Assembly (NCBI RefSeq): GCF_000007705.1
Contig: NC_005085.1
Coordinates: 1,931,752 to 1,995,751 of the forward strand
DNA: 64,000 nt
DNA from: Chromobacterium violaceum ATCC 12472
GTDB taxonomy: Bacteria > Pseudomonadota > Gammaproteobacteria > Burkholderiales > Chromobacteriaceae
Direction of reading: 5' to 3'
The notes below the pieces were generated by a model, which worked only from the letters and a program-made list of their open reading frames with translations, was not told where the DNA came from and searched no databases. This document shows, in pieces, positions 1 through 8,313 of this stretch (the stretch's first letter is position 1; each line of letters starts with the position of its first letter). The position numbers and the translations under genes were made by a program.

Positions 1-372
1 CGGCACGCCGCGCCATTTGTGCAGCCGCGCCTGGGCGGCGCCGAAGGCCAGCGGGCCGGCGGCGGCGGACAGCCAGCGCTGGACGCGGGCTTCGCGGACG
101 GGATCGGACGGCAGCCAGTCGCCGTGGCCGTAGCGGCGCGCCAGGTAGACCAGGATGGCGTTGGAGTCGGCGATGACCTCGTCGCCATCGACCAGCACCG
201 GAATCTGGCCGAAACGGTTCAGCTTGAGGAAGGCCGGCTGTTTATGCTCGCCTTCGCGCAGATTGACCGGAACGGCTTCGTACTCCAGGTCCAGCAGCGA
301 CAGCATCAGCCGGGCGCGGTGGCTGTGGCCGGACAGGGCGAAATCGTACAGTTTGATGTCGGCGGGGGACAT
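1..372 (-). CDS. Glutathione S-transferase family protein (3' end outside window)
   Basis: The visible 124 residues are the N-terminal thioredoxin-like GST domain and the beginning of the helical domain. Seen: an SGHSHRARL segment at residues 14-22 (glutathione-contacting Ser region), QIPVL around 56-60 with the cis-proline, and [10 protein letters not shown] at 69-78 that binds the gamma-glutamyl part of glutathione. The start is the ATG at 372, preceded by AAGGAG six bases upstream. The reading frame stays open to base 1, so the C-terminal helical domain lies outside the window. It would conjugate or reduce substrates with glutathione in the cytosol; the substrate cannot be told. It lies downstream of the MarR gene on the same strand. 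Confidence 0.85.
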   Translation of the reverse strand, partial: MSPADIKLYDFALSGHSHRARLMLSLLDLEYEAVPVNLREGEHKQPAFLKLNRFGQIPVLVDGDEVIADSNAILVYLARRYGHGDWLPSDPVREARVQRWLSAAAGPLAFGAAQARLHKWRGVP

Positions 373-452
373 GCTTTTCTCCTTGTGGCGGAAGCGGAAC
401 ACGGCCACGACTTTGCCTGATGGCGGTTAAAAGCTGAATCGCCGTCAAGGAC

Positions 453-468
453 AATGGATTATTCCATT
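453..468. promoter_or_regulatory. Inverted repeat upstream of the GST gene
   Basis: AATGGA-TTAT-TCCATT is a 6-bp inverted repeat in the 113-bp gap upstream of the GST start. It is a possible operator. No regulator can be assigned and the repeat is short. Confidence 0.3.
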
Positions 469-485
469 ATCTGAAATAAACCGGA

Positions 486-998
486 TCAGCCGCGCGGTGC
501 CTCCAACGCCGCCAGCAGTTCGGCCAGCCGTTTTTCCAGCGCGTCTACGCTGCGCGCCGGCAGCGCGGACAATATCGCGTGCTCGTTGACGACATGGCCT
601 TCCAGCGCGCGCTCCACCAAGGCGAAACCTTCCCCGCTCAATCTCACCAGCGTGCTGCGGGCGTCCTGGCTGCTGGCTTCGCGCACGATCCAGCCCTTGC
701 CTTCCAAAACTTTAAGCCTGTGGGTCATGGTGCCCGAAGTGACCATCAGCGACGAGAACAATTCTGTCGGCGCCAGCTGGTAGGGCGCGCCGGCGCGGCG
801 CAGTGTGGCCAGCACGTCGAACTCCCAGCCGCTGAGTCCGTATTCGGCGAACACCTCGTCCAGCCGTTGCGACAACAGCGCGGCGCAGCGGCTGAGCCGG
901 CCTATCACCCCCATCGGACTGACATCCAGGTCCGGCCGCTCGCGCGCCCACTGTTCGAGTATGCGGTCCACCGCGTCGCCGCCTCTGGCATCGCTCAT
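486..998 (-). CDS. MarR family transcriptional regulator
   Basis: A 170-residue MarR/SlyA-type winged-helix repressor. Seen: a central helix-turn-helix (LAPTELFSSLMVTSGTMTHRLKVLEGKGW) followed by the wing with the D-x-R signature (SSQDARSTLVRLS), and flanking dimerisation helices. The start at 998 is chosen because the mRNA reads AAGGAG seven bases before this ATG; an upstream ATG at 1022 has no such site and would sit inside an operator palindrome. It is divergent from the EamA transporter gene. Three copies of the same palindrome fill the shared promoter, so it very likely represses both itself and the transporter. The inducer is unknown. Confidence 0.88.
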   Translation of the reverse strand: MSDARGGDAVDRILEQWARERPDLDVSPMGVIGRLSRCAALLSQRLDEVFAEYGLSGWEFDVLATLRRAGAPYQLAPTELFSSLMVTSGTMTHRLKVLEGKGWIVREASSQDARSTLVRLSGEGFALVERALEGHVVNEHAILSALPARSVDALEKRLAELLAALEAPRG

Positions 999-1011
999 GC
1001 CGTCTCCTTGT

Positions 1012-1068
1012 CTTGAATTCAAGATTTATTTGCCTTGAATTCGAGATAAATGTTATCTTGAATTCAAG
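1012..1068. promoter_or_regulatory. Three tandem palindromic operators (probable MarR sites)
   Basis: CTTGAATTCAAG occurs exactly at 1012-1023 and 1057-1068, and as CTTGAATTCGAG at 1034-1045. The starts are 22 and 23 bp apart, about two helical turns, so all three face the same side of the DNA. They occupy the divergent promoter region between the MarR repressor and the EamA transporter. The dyad symmetry and spacing fit dimer binding by a MarR protein; the assignment to this regulator is inferred from position. Confidence 0.75.
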
Positions 1069-1111
1069 TTAACTGTGATCGGGATTATAAACCCCGAAGA
1101 GAGGATTGCCC

Positions 1112-1990
1112 ATGTCTGCGAAAACCGAAGCCGGACACTGGCGGGATGTGCTGCTCACCGCGCTCACCCCGGTGATCTGGGGCTCCACCTATATCGTCAC
1201 CACCCAATTGCTGCCGCCGGACCGTCCGTTCACCGCTGCCTTGCTGCGGGTGCTGCCGGCGGGCCTGCTGCTGGTGTGGATGGGCGGGTGGCGGCCGCGC
1301 GCATCGGAATGGGGCAGGCTGTTGATCCTGTCAGCGCTCAACATCGGCGCGTTCCAGGCCTTGCTGTTCGTCGCCGCCTACCGTTTGCCGGGCGGCCTGG
1401 CCGCCGTGGTGGGGGCCTGTCAGCCCTTGCTGGTGATGGCGCTGGCCTGGCGGCTGGACAGCAGGCGTCCGGCGGCGATGGCCTTGTGGGCCAGCCTGTC
1501 CGGCGTGGCCGGTATGGCGGCGCTGCTGCTGTCGCCGGGTTCGAGCTGGGACGGCCTGGGCATGCTGGCGGCTTTCGGCGGCGCGGTATCGATGGCTTGC
1601 GGCACTTATCTGACGCGGCGCTGGCGATTGTCGGCGCCGGTGACCGCGTTGACTGGCTGGCAACTGGCGCTGGGCGGCCTGATGCTGCTGCCGCTGGCGA
1701 TGGCCATCGATCCGCCGCTGCCCAGCCTGGGCTGGACGCAGGTGGCAGGCTATGCCTACCTGGCGCTGTTCGGCGCGCTGCTGGCCTACCTGTTGTGGTT
1801 CCGCGGCATCGCGCGGCTGTCGCCGGTGGCGGTGTCGTCGCTGGGCCTGCTCAGCCCGCTGACCGCGGTGATCCTGGGTTGGGCGTTGCTGGGGCAGGCG
1901 TTGTCCGCGCAATCGCTGCTGGGCATGGCGGTGGTGTTGGCCAGCGTGCTGGCGGTGCAGTGGGGCATGATGAATGCCGCGCCAAAGTAA
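1112..1990 (+). CDS. EamA/DMT-superfamily membrane transporter
   Basis: A 292-residue inner-membrane protein with about ten hydrophobic segments and the two tandem EamA repeats of the drug/metabolite transporter superfamily. Seen: the N-terminal TPVIWGSTYIVT segment and a second-half repeat ending in LSPLTAVILGWALLGQ, both typical of this family. The ATG at 1112 follows AGAGGA at a good distance; a TTG two codons upstream is less likely. Family members export amino acids, amines or drugs. It is the target of the divergent MarR gene through the triple operator, so expression is probably induced by its own substrate or a related compound. Confidence 0.85.
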   Translation: MSAKTEAGHWRDVLLTALTPVIWGSTYIVTTQLLPPDRPFTAALLRVLPAGLLLVWMGGWRPRASEWGRLLILSALNIGAFQALLFVAAYRLPGGLAAVVGACQPLLVMALAWRLDSRRPAAMALWASLSGVAGMAALLLSPGSSWDGLGMLAAFGGAVSMACGTYLTRRWRLSAPVTALTGWQLALGGLMLLPLAMAIDPPLPSLGWTQVAGYAYLALFGALLAYLLWFRGIARLSPVAVSSLGLLSPLTAVILGWALLGQALSAQSLLGMAVVLASVLAVQWGMMNAAPK

Positions 1991-2002
1991 GGGAGTTTGC
2001 GC

Positions 2003-2524
2003 TTAGCGTGGCTCATGCGGGCTTAGCCGCGCCATCATCAAGACATCTATGCGGCGGCCATCGATGCAGACGGCTTCCCGCTTGCGGCCCTCCAGCAGAA
2101 ATCCTTGCCGTTGGTATAGTTTGATTGCGTTGAGATTGTCCGCGTGAACGGTCAGCTCCAGGCGGCGGAAGCCGCGTTGCTCGGCTAACCGCACGGTGCT
2201 TTCCATCAGCCATCCGCCCAGGCCCATGCCGCGGTAGCGGGGAAGCAAGCCCATGCCCAATGTCCCGCCATGCTGATAAATGGGAAGACGATGAGGCGTG
2301 ACATCGCACCAGCCGACGACCTGTTTGCCATCCAGCAGCAACAGGTGCGGCGCTTGGCAGGCAAGCTGGCTGCGCGCGTATTCAGCCGAGGCCGCCTGCG
2401 GAATTTCCAGAAAAGCCAGGTAGCGCCGCTCTCTGGCCACGCTGTCAGTGACGCGCCAGAAATCCTCGACGCGTTCGTCGCTTAGGTGTTGCAGGGAAAA
2501 TGCGGTCGTGTAGGGGCTGGGCAT
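2003..2524 (-). CDS. GNAT family N-acetyltransferase
   Basis: A 173-residue single-domain acetyl-CoA-dependent acetyltransferase. Seen: the acetyl-CoA binding motif A (MGLLPRYRGMGLGGWLM) with its R-x-x-G-x-G core, and motif B (ADNLNAIKLYQRQGFLLEGRKRE), a pattern close to RimI-like and spermidine/amino-acid acetyltransferases. The start at 2524 follows GGAGG by eight bases; ATGs further upstream lack a site. The C-terminus converges on the EamA gene with 12 bases between. The substrate cannot be predicted. Confidence 0.85.
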   Translation of the reverse strand: MPSPYTTAFSLQHLSDERVEDFWRVTDSVARERRYLAFLEIPQAASAEYARSQLACQAPHLLLLDGKQVVGWCDVTPHRLPIYQHGGTLGMGLLPRYRGMGLGGWLMESTVRLAEQRGFRRLELTVHADNLNAIKLYQRQGFLLEGRKREAVCIDGRRIDVLMMARLSPHEPR

Positions 2525-2590
2525 GGCAATGACCTCCATAGAGAGGACCATTGTGCGGAATGGAAAATGCCATTGCAATATTGTTGCGGA

Positions 2591-2983
2591 TCAGGCGACG
2601 GAGCTTTGGCTATCAATCACGTCGCGGCAATGATTTTCCAGCGTAGCGATCTCATCCAGCACCGCGTCGATGTCGCGCCGCTGCGCTTCCAGCTGGCGGC
2701 GCCGCGCCAGCAGCAGGTCCAACAGCTTCTGCGACTGGCTGGCCTCGTCTCGGGCCAGCTGGTACATGTCTATGATTTCGCGGATCTCGGCCAGCGACAG
2801 GCCGATGCGCTTGCCGCGCAAGATCAGCTTCAGCCTGCCGCGGTCGCGGCGGGTGAACAGGCGTTGGCGGCCGTCGCGCTGAGGTTCGATCAGGCCTTGT
2901 TCTTCGTAGAAGCGTATGGTGCGCAGGGTGACGTCGAATTCGCGCGCGAGATCGGAGATGGTGAATAGTTCGGCTTGGCTCAT
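2591..2983 (-). CDS. liuR: MerR family regulator, LiuR-like (acyl-CoA/branched-chain catabolism)
   Basis: A 130-residue MerR-type activator/repressor. Seen: the N-terminal helix-turn-helix ([26 protein letters not shown]) and wing ([15 protein letters not shown]), then a long dimerisation helix rich in Arg/Glu. No C-terminal metal-binding cysteines are present, so it is not a metal sensor. The pattern and its position divergent from an acyl-CoA synthetase match LiuR, the MerR regulator of leucine and acyl-CoA degradation in proteobacteria, and the intergenic palindrome resembles LiuR sites. The start at 2983 has AAGGA upstream. The gene symbol is by resemblance, not by alignment. Confidence 0.7.
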   Translation of the reverse strand: MSQAELFTISDLAREFDVTLRTIRFYEEQGLIEPQRDGRQRLFTRRDRGRLKLILRGKRIGLSLAEIREIIDMYQLARDEASQSQKLLDLLLARRRQLEAQRRDIDAVLDEIATLENHCRDVIDSQSSVA

Positions 2984-3041
2984 ACAATTTCCTTCAGGCG
3001 CGATTGTAGCGTTTTTTCCACGAAGCTTGCTGAAAGCTTGA

Positions 3042-3056
3042 TTTACGTTTACGTAA
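3042..3056. promoter_or_regulatory. Probable LiuR operator
   Basis: TTTACGTTTACGTAA carries the inverted half-sites TTACGT and ACGTAA separated by two bases. It sits 39 bases before the acyl-CoA synthetase start and 59 bases from the divergent MerR start. The ACGT-containing dyad resembles LiuR sites known from beta- and gammaproteobacteria. That this regulator binds here is inferred. Confidence 0.65.
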
Positions 3057-3094
3057 TCGTCAATCTGTTCTTTCGCGATATGAGGGGAATTCCG

Positions 3095-4783
3095 ATGCCG
3101 AACGCCAGTTATGCGCAGGGCGCCTGCGATCAGCCGTTGCTGGAGCGTACGATAGGCAGCTTTTTCGACGCGGCTTGCGAACGGCATGGCGGCCGCCTGG
3201 CGCTGCGGGTCCGCCATCAGGACATTTCATGGAGTTACAGGGAGCTGCGCGACCTGGTGGATCGCGTGGCTTGCGGCTTGCTGAGGCTGGGCTTGCATGC
3301 CGGCGACCGGGTGGGCATCTGGTCGCAGAACCGCGCCGAATGGGTGCTGATGCAGTTCGCGGCGGCCAAAGCGGGCTTGGTGTTGGTCAACATCAATCCC
3401 GGCTACCGCCGCGCCGAGCTGGAGTACGCGCTGAACAAGGTGGGGTGCCGGGCGCTGGTGTTGTCTCCCAGCTTCAAGAGCAGCGATTACGTGGCAATGA
3501 TCCGCGATCTGGCGCCGGAGCTGGATGACTGCCGGCCGGGCGAGCTGCAGTCGGTGCGCTTGCCGGCATTGCGCTGGGTGCTGCGCATCGGTCAGCAACG
3601 CCTGCCCGGCATGCTGGCATTCTCCGAACTGCTGGCGGAGCCGTCCGCGGACGAGCTGGCGGCCTTGCAGGCGTTGGGCGCGGCGCTGCGGGCGGACGAG
3701 GCGGCCAATATCCAGTTCACCTCCGGCACCACCGGCCACCCCAAGGGCGCGACGCTGTCCCACCGCAACATCCTCAACAACGCCTGGTTCGTCGGCGCGG
3801 CGATGCGGCTGGAGGCGGACGACAGGCTGTGCATTCCGGTGCCGCTGTACCACTGTTTCGGCATGGTGATGGGCACCTTGTGCTGTCTGTGCCGCGGCGC
3901 GGCCATGGTGTTCCCGGGAGAGGGCTTCGACCCGCTTTCCGTGCTGGAGACGGTGCAGGAGGAGCGCTGCACCGCGCTGCATGGCGTGCCGACGATGTTC
4001 ATCGCCATGCTCGACCATCCGCGTTTCGCCGAATTCGATCTGTCCAGTCTGCGCACCGGCATCATGGCCGGCAGCCCGTGCCCGGTGGAGGTGATGCGGA
4101 GGGTGATAGACAGGATGCACATGGCCGAGGTGACCATCTGCTACGGCATGACCGAAACCAGTCCGGTCAGCCTGCAGAGCGCGACCGATACCCCGCTGGA
4201 GCAGAGGGTTTCCACCGTGGGCTCCGCGCATCCTCATGTGGAGCTCAAGATCGTCGATGCCGAAGGAGGCGTGGTGCCGCGGGGCCAGAGCGGCGAGCTG
4301 TGCGTGCGCGGCTATTCGGTGATGCTGGGATATTGGGAGGATGAGGCGATGACGCGCGCCGCCATCGACGCCGAAGGCTGGATGCATACCGGCGATCTGG
4401 CGTCGATGCGGGAGGATGGCTCGGTCAACATCGTCGGCCGGGTCAAGGACATGGTGATACGCGGCGGCGAGAACGTGTACCCGCGCGAGATTGAGGAGTT
4501 TCTGTACCGCCATCCCAAGATTCAGGATGTGCAGGTGATAGGCGTGCCGGACGCGCGTTATGGCGAGGAGCTGTGCGCCTGGATCCGGCTGCGCGACGGC
4601 GAATGCGCGACGGAGGAGGATATCCGTTCTTTTTGCCAGGGGCAGATCGCCCACTACAAGATTCCGCGGTACATCGAGTTCGTCGACAGCTTTCCGATGA
4701 CCGTCACCGGCAAGATACAGAAGTATCTGATGCGGCGGACGATGGTGGAGAAGCTGGGCCTGGACGACGCGCGAACCGCCTGA
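3095..4783 (+). CDS. AMP-binding acyl-CoA synthetase (fatty-acyl-CoA ligase)
   Basis: A 562-residue ANL-superfamily ligase that activates a carboxylic acid to its acyl-CoA through an acyl-AMP. Seen: the P-loop [16 protein letters not shown] near residues 209-224, the adenine motif [10 protein letters not shown] near 349, the TGDLAS hinge region near 431, and the C-terminal catalytic lysine in GKIQKYLMR near 540. The sequence is most like medium-chain acyl-CoA synthetases that travel with isovaleryl-CoA (liu) genes. The ATG at 3095 follows GAGGGGA and was preferred to an in-frame start 40 codons earlier that overlaps the operator. Divergent from the LiuR-like gene, and probably controlled by it. 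Confidence 0.88.
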   Translation: MPNASYAQGACDQPLLERTIGSFFDAACERHGGRLALRVRHQDISWSYRELRDLVDRVACGLLRLGLHAGDRVGIWSQNRAEWVLMQFAAAKAGLVLVNINPGYRRAELEYALNKVGCRALVLSPSFKSSDYVAMIRDLAPELDDCRPGELQSVRLPALRWVLRIGQQRLPGMLAFSELLAEPSADELAALQALGAALRADEAANIQFTSGTTGHPKGATLSHRNILNNAWFVGAAMRLEADDRLCIPVPLYHCFGMVMGTLCCLCRGAAMVFPGEGFDPLSVLETVQEERCTALHGVPTMFIAMLDHPRFAEFDLSSLRTGIMAGSPCPVEVMRRVIDRMHMAEVTICYGMTETSPVSLQSATDTPLEQRVSTVGSAHPHVELKIVDAEGGVVPRGQSGELCVRGYSVMLGYWEDEAMTRAAIDAEGWMHTGDLASMREDGSVNIVGRVKDMVIRGGENVYPREIEEFLYRHPKIQDVQVIGVPDARYGEELCAWIRLRDGECATEEDIRSFCQGQIAHYKIPRYIEFVDSFPMTVTGKIQKYLMRRTMVEKLGLDDARTA

Positions 4784-4877
4784 TCGCGGACAAGTCCGAC
4801 AGTCAAAATGCGAGGCCGCCGCCGCGCTTTTGGCTTACAATGCCGCCAGACCAGATACACCCTTGAGGAATCACATC

Positions 4878-5558
4878 ATGACCGCAACCGTATTCAACGA
4901 TGCAGACCTGACCCGTCTCGAAACCCTGCTGACCCCGCTGTCGGCCAGCGGCAGCACCATGCGCCCGGACGAGGTGCAGGGCTTCTTCGCCGCCCTGGTC
5001 AGCGGTCCGGACGCGGTTGACGCCGATTTCTGGCTGCCGGAGGTGCTGGGCGACGCGCCGGCCTTCGAAAACCAGGCCGATGAAGCCGAGCTCAAGACCC
5101 TGCTCCAGAAACTGTTCGACTCCACCCGCGCCGCGCTGGCGGCGGGCGATGAGCTGGACCTGATCCTGTACGCGGAAGAGGACAGCGAGGAAGAGGGCGA
5201 GCCTGACTACTGGCCCTGGGCGAACGCCTATCTGTACGCGCTGGACCTGGTCGATACCGACTGGTTCGAAGTGGCGGAAGAGGACGAAGGCTTCGAAACC
5301 CTGATGATGCCGATGCTGGTGCTGGGCGGCGCCTTCGAGGACGAGGAAGGCGGCGAGGACCTGCTGACCTTCTCCGACGAGGAAGTGGACGGCTACAAGG
5401 AAGAGCTGAGCGACGCGCTGGCCGCGGTGTTCGGTTACTGGCGCGCCAAGGAGCTGGCTCCGACCACCGTCCGCCGCGAAGGCGACAAGGTGGGCCGCAA
5501 CGATGCGTGCCCGTGCGGCAGCGGCAAAAAGTACAAGGCCTGCTGCGGCGCCAACTGA
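4878..5558 (+). CDS. UPF0149/YecA family protein with C-terminal SEC-C zinc motif
   Basis: A 226-residue acidic protein. Residues 1-190 show the helical UPF0149 (YgfB/YecA) fold; the last 20 residues form a SEC-C motif with [13 protein letters not shown], the zinc site also seen at the end of SecA. Function is not established for the family; SEC-C motifs suggest protein or ribosome contact. The start follows GAGGA by eight bases. It is monocistronic, with 94 bases upstream and a clear terminator downstream. Confidence 0.85.
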   Translation: MTATVFNDADLTRLETLLTPLSASGSTMRPDEVQGFFAALVSGPDAVDADFWLPEVLGDAPAFENQADEAELKTLLQKLFDSTRAALAAGDELDLILYAEEDSEEEGEPDYWPWANAYLYALDLVDTDWFEVAEEDEGFETLMMPMLVLGGAFEDEEGGEDLLTFSDEEVDGYKEELSDALAAVFGYWRAKELAPTTVRREGDKVGRNDACPCGSGKKYKACCGAN

Positions 5559-5580
5559 GGCGGCGGCTCGGATCATGGAA

Positions 5581-5604
5581 AAGCGGACTTCGGTCCGCTT
5601 TTTT
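5581..5604 (+). terminator. Rho-independent terminator after the YecA-family gene
   Basis: Stem AAGCGGAC / GTCCGCTT with a TTCG tetraloop, followed by T's and preceded by A's. The tetraloop and U-tract make this a strong terminator 22 bases after the stop codon. Confidence 0.9.
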
Positions 5605-5779
5605 GTTGGCCGGGCGGGGCGCGCCGTCGTTGGATGCGCCTAGCCTGTCGCCGGGTCGGATGATAGAACGAATGATGGGGCCACGCCGAAGCTGGGGCCT
5701 GTCTCAGCGGCCGGCTGCGGTGGCTGGCAGCGCGGCGCAAGGATCTGGAGCAGGCTGTCAAAGCGGCGCGGGAGGGCGG

Positions 5780-6742
5780 ATGGACTGGAAGATGGGTTGT
5801 GCTTGCGCGGCCGTGCTGTGGGCCGCCGCCGCGCAGGCCGCGGATGTGGCGTCGGCGCAGTTGCGACGGCCCGAAGGCCTGCGCGGCTACCTGAGGGTGA
5901 CGCCCCAGCCCCTGCCGGCGGGCAAGCGGCCGTTGGTGATCCTGTTGCATGGGCATGGCGGTTCCGCCCGCCAGTTGCTCGGGCTGGGAAGCGGCGCGGC
6001 GCCGCTGTCGCAATGGATGGAGATAGCCGACCGCGAAGGCGTGCTGCTGGTCGCGCCCGACGGCGCGCGCGGCGGCGACGGCAAAGCGGGTTGGCACGAT
6101 TGCCGGCTTGATGCCGCCAGCAGTCCGCAGACCGACGACGTCGGCCTGATCGCCGCCATCATCCGGCGCGAGGTGGCCGAACGCGACGCGGATCCGGCCC
6201 GCGTCTACGCAATGGGCATGTCCAACGGCGGCATGATGGCGTTTCGCTTGGCCAGTGAACTGGGCGGCAGTCTGGCGGCTTTCGCCACCGTCGGCGCGTC
6301 GATGGCCCGCCGTAGCGGCTGCGCCGCGCCTAGCCATCCTTTGTCCGCGCTGATCGTCGCCGGCACCGCCGATCCGGTGGTGCCTTATGCGGGCGGTCCG
6401 GTCAGCCTGTTCGGCGGCAAGGGGCGGGGCGAGGTGATCGCGGTGGCGGACAGCGCGTCGTTCTGGCGCAGGCTGGACCAGTTGCCCGATATCCCGCATT
6501 CCAGCGCGCAGCTGCCTCATTCGAATGCCGACGATCCCACCCGAGCCACGCTGACGCAATGGGGGGAGGGCGGGGCCGCCCGGCGGGTGTTGCTGTTGAC
6601 CATCAGCGGCGGCGGCCATGTCGAGCCCAGCATTGCCCACCGGGTCGGTCCGCTCTACGTGCACTTGTTGGGCCATCAGAGCGCCGATGCGGAGTCGGCG
6701 GAGCTGGCCTGGAAGCTGTTTCGCGACCAGCGCAGGCCTTAA
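5780..6742 (+). CDS. Secreted PHB-depolymerase/LpqC-type esterase
   Basis: A 320-residue alpha/beta hydrolase of the polyhydroxybutyrate depolymerase (LpqC/feruloyl esterase-like) family with an N-terminal signal peptide (MDWKMGCACAAVLWAAAAQA). Seen: the oxyanion-hole loop ILLHGHGGSARQ, the nucleophile elbow GMSNGGMMAF with Ser near residue 148, the acid in AGTADPVVPY, and the histidine in SGGGHVEPS near 279, giving a complete catalytic triad. It would cleave short polyester or aromatic-ester bonds outside the cytoplasm. The ATG at 5780 follows GGAGG, though at a short spacing of four bases. A dispersed repeat follows the gene. Confidence 0.85.
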   Translation: MDWKMGCACAAVLWAAAAQAADVASAQLRRPEGLRGYLRVTPQPLPAGKRPLVILLHGHGGSARQLLGLGSGAAPLSQWMEIADREGVLLVAPDGARGGDGKAGWHDCRLDAASSPQTDDVGLIAAIIRREVAERDADPARVYAMGMSNGGMMAFRLASELGGSLAAFATVGASMARRSGCAAPSHPLSALIVAGTADPVVPYAGGPVSLFGGKGRGEVIAVADSASFWRRLDQLPDIPHSSAQLPHSNADDPTRATLTQWGEGGAARRVLLLTISGGGHVEPSIAHRVGPLYVHLLGHQSADAESAELAWKLFRDQRRP

Positions 6743-6768
6743 AGCGGCAGCAAAAATCAGTTTCACGG

Positions 6769-6850
6769 CTGAGGCAAGGCGCGCCGACGCAGGCAGTACT
6801 TGAGTACGACAAGTCGGCGCAGCGCCGCATCAGGGGGGGTGTTAGCCGCT
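6769..6850 (+). repeat. Dispersed intergenic repeat, copy 1
   Basis: Bases 6777-6796 are an exact 20-base match to the reverse strand of 49103-49122, with similarity extending to 6769-6800. The downstream part contains the palindrome GTACTTGAGTAC and more GC-rich sequence (GTCGGCGCAGCGCCGCATC). It lies in the gap between the esterase gene and a convergent gene. No transposase or target duplication is visible, so it looks like a short chromosomal interspersed repeat. Confidence 0.7.
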
Positions 6851-6935
6851 CTTAGCCGGCTGGCGGGGCGGGTCTCGGGATGACGCGCGCCGCGGCCCGT
6901 TGCATTCCCGGCTTGCGGGAAAGCGGGCGGGACGG

Positions 6936-7454
6936 TCAGGCGATCTGCAGCCGCTCCTCGAACAGCCGCTGGGTCAGCAGGAGCAGGCCTTGCAGCTGGC
7001 CGGCGACGGCGGGCGTGTAGACATTGAGCTGGCGCAGCACCTGGCAGGCTTCCTGGTAGCCGCGCTCCAGCCCGGCGCGCGCCAGCGGCGCGAACGCCTG
7101 CCGGATGGCCGGGGCGGTCCAGTCGGGATGCTGCTGGCGGTACAACTCCATCAGGATCTCCATGCCCAGCAACAGGTGCTGGCTGTGGCTGTCGCCGGTC
7201 AGCTCACTTTCGGGCAGACGCACTGGTTCGATGTCCAGCTCAGCCAGGCGGGAAATCTGATCCATGGCGGCGCTGAACAACAGCGCCGCGGCCTGCGCGC
7301 CCTGGCTGAGGCTGATGTCTGCGCTGTCCTCTCCATCCGGGCGTTTGCCATGCTGGCCGGCGCGGGAGGGGACGGCGAACGGCTCATGGCTGCCGGCCGG
7401 ACGCGGCTGCACGCCGCGTATCGGTTGCACGGTGATATCGTCGTCCATCACCAT
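6936..7454 (-). CDS. DUF5610-like protein, paralogue of the upstream gene
   Basis: A 172-residue soluble protein of unknown function. The first 45 residues are polar and low in predicted structure. The helical remainder contains LYRQQHPDWTAPAIRQAF..GLERGYQEACQVLRQLNV, which lines up with LYQQQHPELSADDQAKNF..GFEQGYGEATDILKSLKVF in the next upstream gene. The two genes are 17 bases apart on the same strand and probably arose by duplication and divergence. No signal peptide or membrane segment. An ATG at 7448 is an alternative start. Confidence 0.7.
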   Translation of the reverse strand: MVMDDDITVQPIRGVQPRPAGSHEPFAVPSRAGQHGKRPDGEDSADISLSQGAQAAALLFSAAMDQISRLAELDIEPVRLPESELTGDSHSQHLLLGMEILMELYRQQHPDWTAPAIRQAFAPLARAGLERGYQEACQVLRQLNVYTPAVAGQLQGLLLLTQRLFEERLQIA

Positions 7455-7471
7455 CGCCGCCTCCCCCGGGT

Positions 7472-8122
7472 TCAGCTAGCGCTGGCCTGGCTGTTTCCCG
7501 ATACGGCGGCGGACGGGGAGGCCTTCGCGCCGGCGGACAGCATGTTTTGCAGGAAGGCGTCCAGGCCTTTTTCCACCAGATCCTTGGTCTTTTCCACGCC
7601 GCTCTGCACGTCGCCGTTGAACACCTTGAGGCTCTTCAGGATGTCGGTGGCTTCGCCGTAGCCCTGCTCGAATCCCTGGCGGATCAGGTTGACGAAGTTT
7701 TTCGCCTGATCGTCGGCGCTGAGCTCCGGGTGTTGCTGCTGGTACAGCGCGAACATGCCGGTGGCGCCGTCCAGGATGCGCTTGGACGTGGCTTCCGGCG
7801 AGTTGTCGTCGGCTTGGCCGTCCTGCTGGATGGAGATGCTCAGCTGGGTGCTGCTGATCTGCAGCGATGCGCTGCCCTGATCCTGCTGCGAGCCGTTCTG
7901 GTTGGAGAAATCGGCGTTGAGGATCTGGGTGATGTTGGTGATCGACGCGTGGAACAGCAGCGTTTGCGATTGCTTGCCGCTGCTGATGGACACGTCCAGC
8001 GATTGCACCAGCACCGAGTTCAGCTGATTGCGGGCGTTCTGGGGGCTGTAGGCGGCGCTCTGGGTGGCGCGCGCGCTGCCGGCCTGCCCGGGCTGGTTGT
8101 TGTTCAGAGAGGATATCGACAT
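7472..8122 (-). CDS. DUF5610 domain-containing protein
   Basis: A 216-residue protein rich in Ser, Gln and Asn in its first 110 residues (for example SISSLNNNQPGQAG) and helical afterwards. The domain with ELSADDQAKNFVNLIRQGFEQGYGEA matches DUF5610, an uncharacterised family. The start at 8122 follows AGGAG by seven bases. There is no Sec signal. The Gln/Ser-rich N-terminus resembles secreted or flagellar-type export substrates, but that is speculation. It heads a two-gene unit with its smaller paralogue. Confidence 0.75.
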   Translation of the reverse strand: MSISSLNNNQPGQAGSARATQSAAYSPQNARNQLNSVLVQSLDVSISSGKQSQTLLFHASITNITQILNADFSNQNGSQQDQGSASLQISSTQLSISIQQDGQADDNSPEATSKRILDGATGMFALYQQQHPELSADDQAKNFVNLIRQGFEQGYGEATDILKSLKVFNGDVQSGVEKTKDLVEKGLDAFLQNMLSAGAKASPSAAVSGNSQASAS

Positions 8123-8269
8123 CACGGACTCCTGTCGCCGCGTCGTTATTCTGCAGGCGCACGCGCGTTGAGTTGAGGGAACGACTTCAGTATGCCCCCT
8201 TATCGGCAGCTTGGCCGAAAACTTGGGGCGGCCGCAGGCAAGTAAGTGATTTTGCTGATCAAAATGACA

Positions 8270-8293
8270 CAGGCCGCGCCTGGGCGCGGCCTG
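8270..8293 (-). terminator. Probable terminator of the acyl-CoA dehydrogenase gene
   Basis: A perfect 10-bp stem CAGGCCGCGC / GCGCGGCCTG with a four-base loop, 21 bases after the dehydrogenase stop. On the minus strand it is followed by TGTCATTTTG, a weak U-tract. Confidence 0.6.
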
Positions 8294-8313
8294 CGAGTGG
8301 AGGATGGCGCGGC

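Noticed and set aside
1012-1068. GAATTC repeats as restriction-site clustering or vector sequence
   Set aside because: The hexamers are the cores of longer 12-bp palindromes evenly spaced in a divergent promoter, which operators explain better.
6769-6850. Insertion sequence
   Set aside because: Only about 30 to 80 bases, no transposase and no flanking target duplication.
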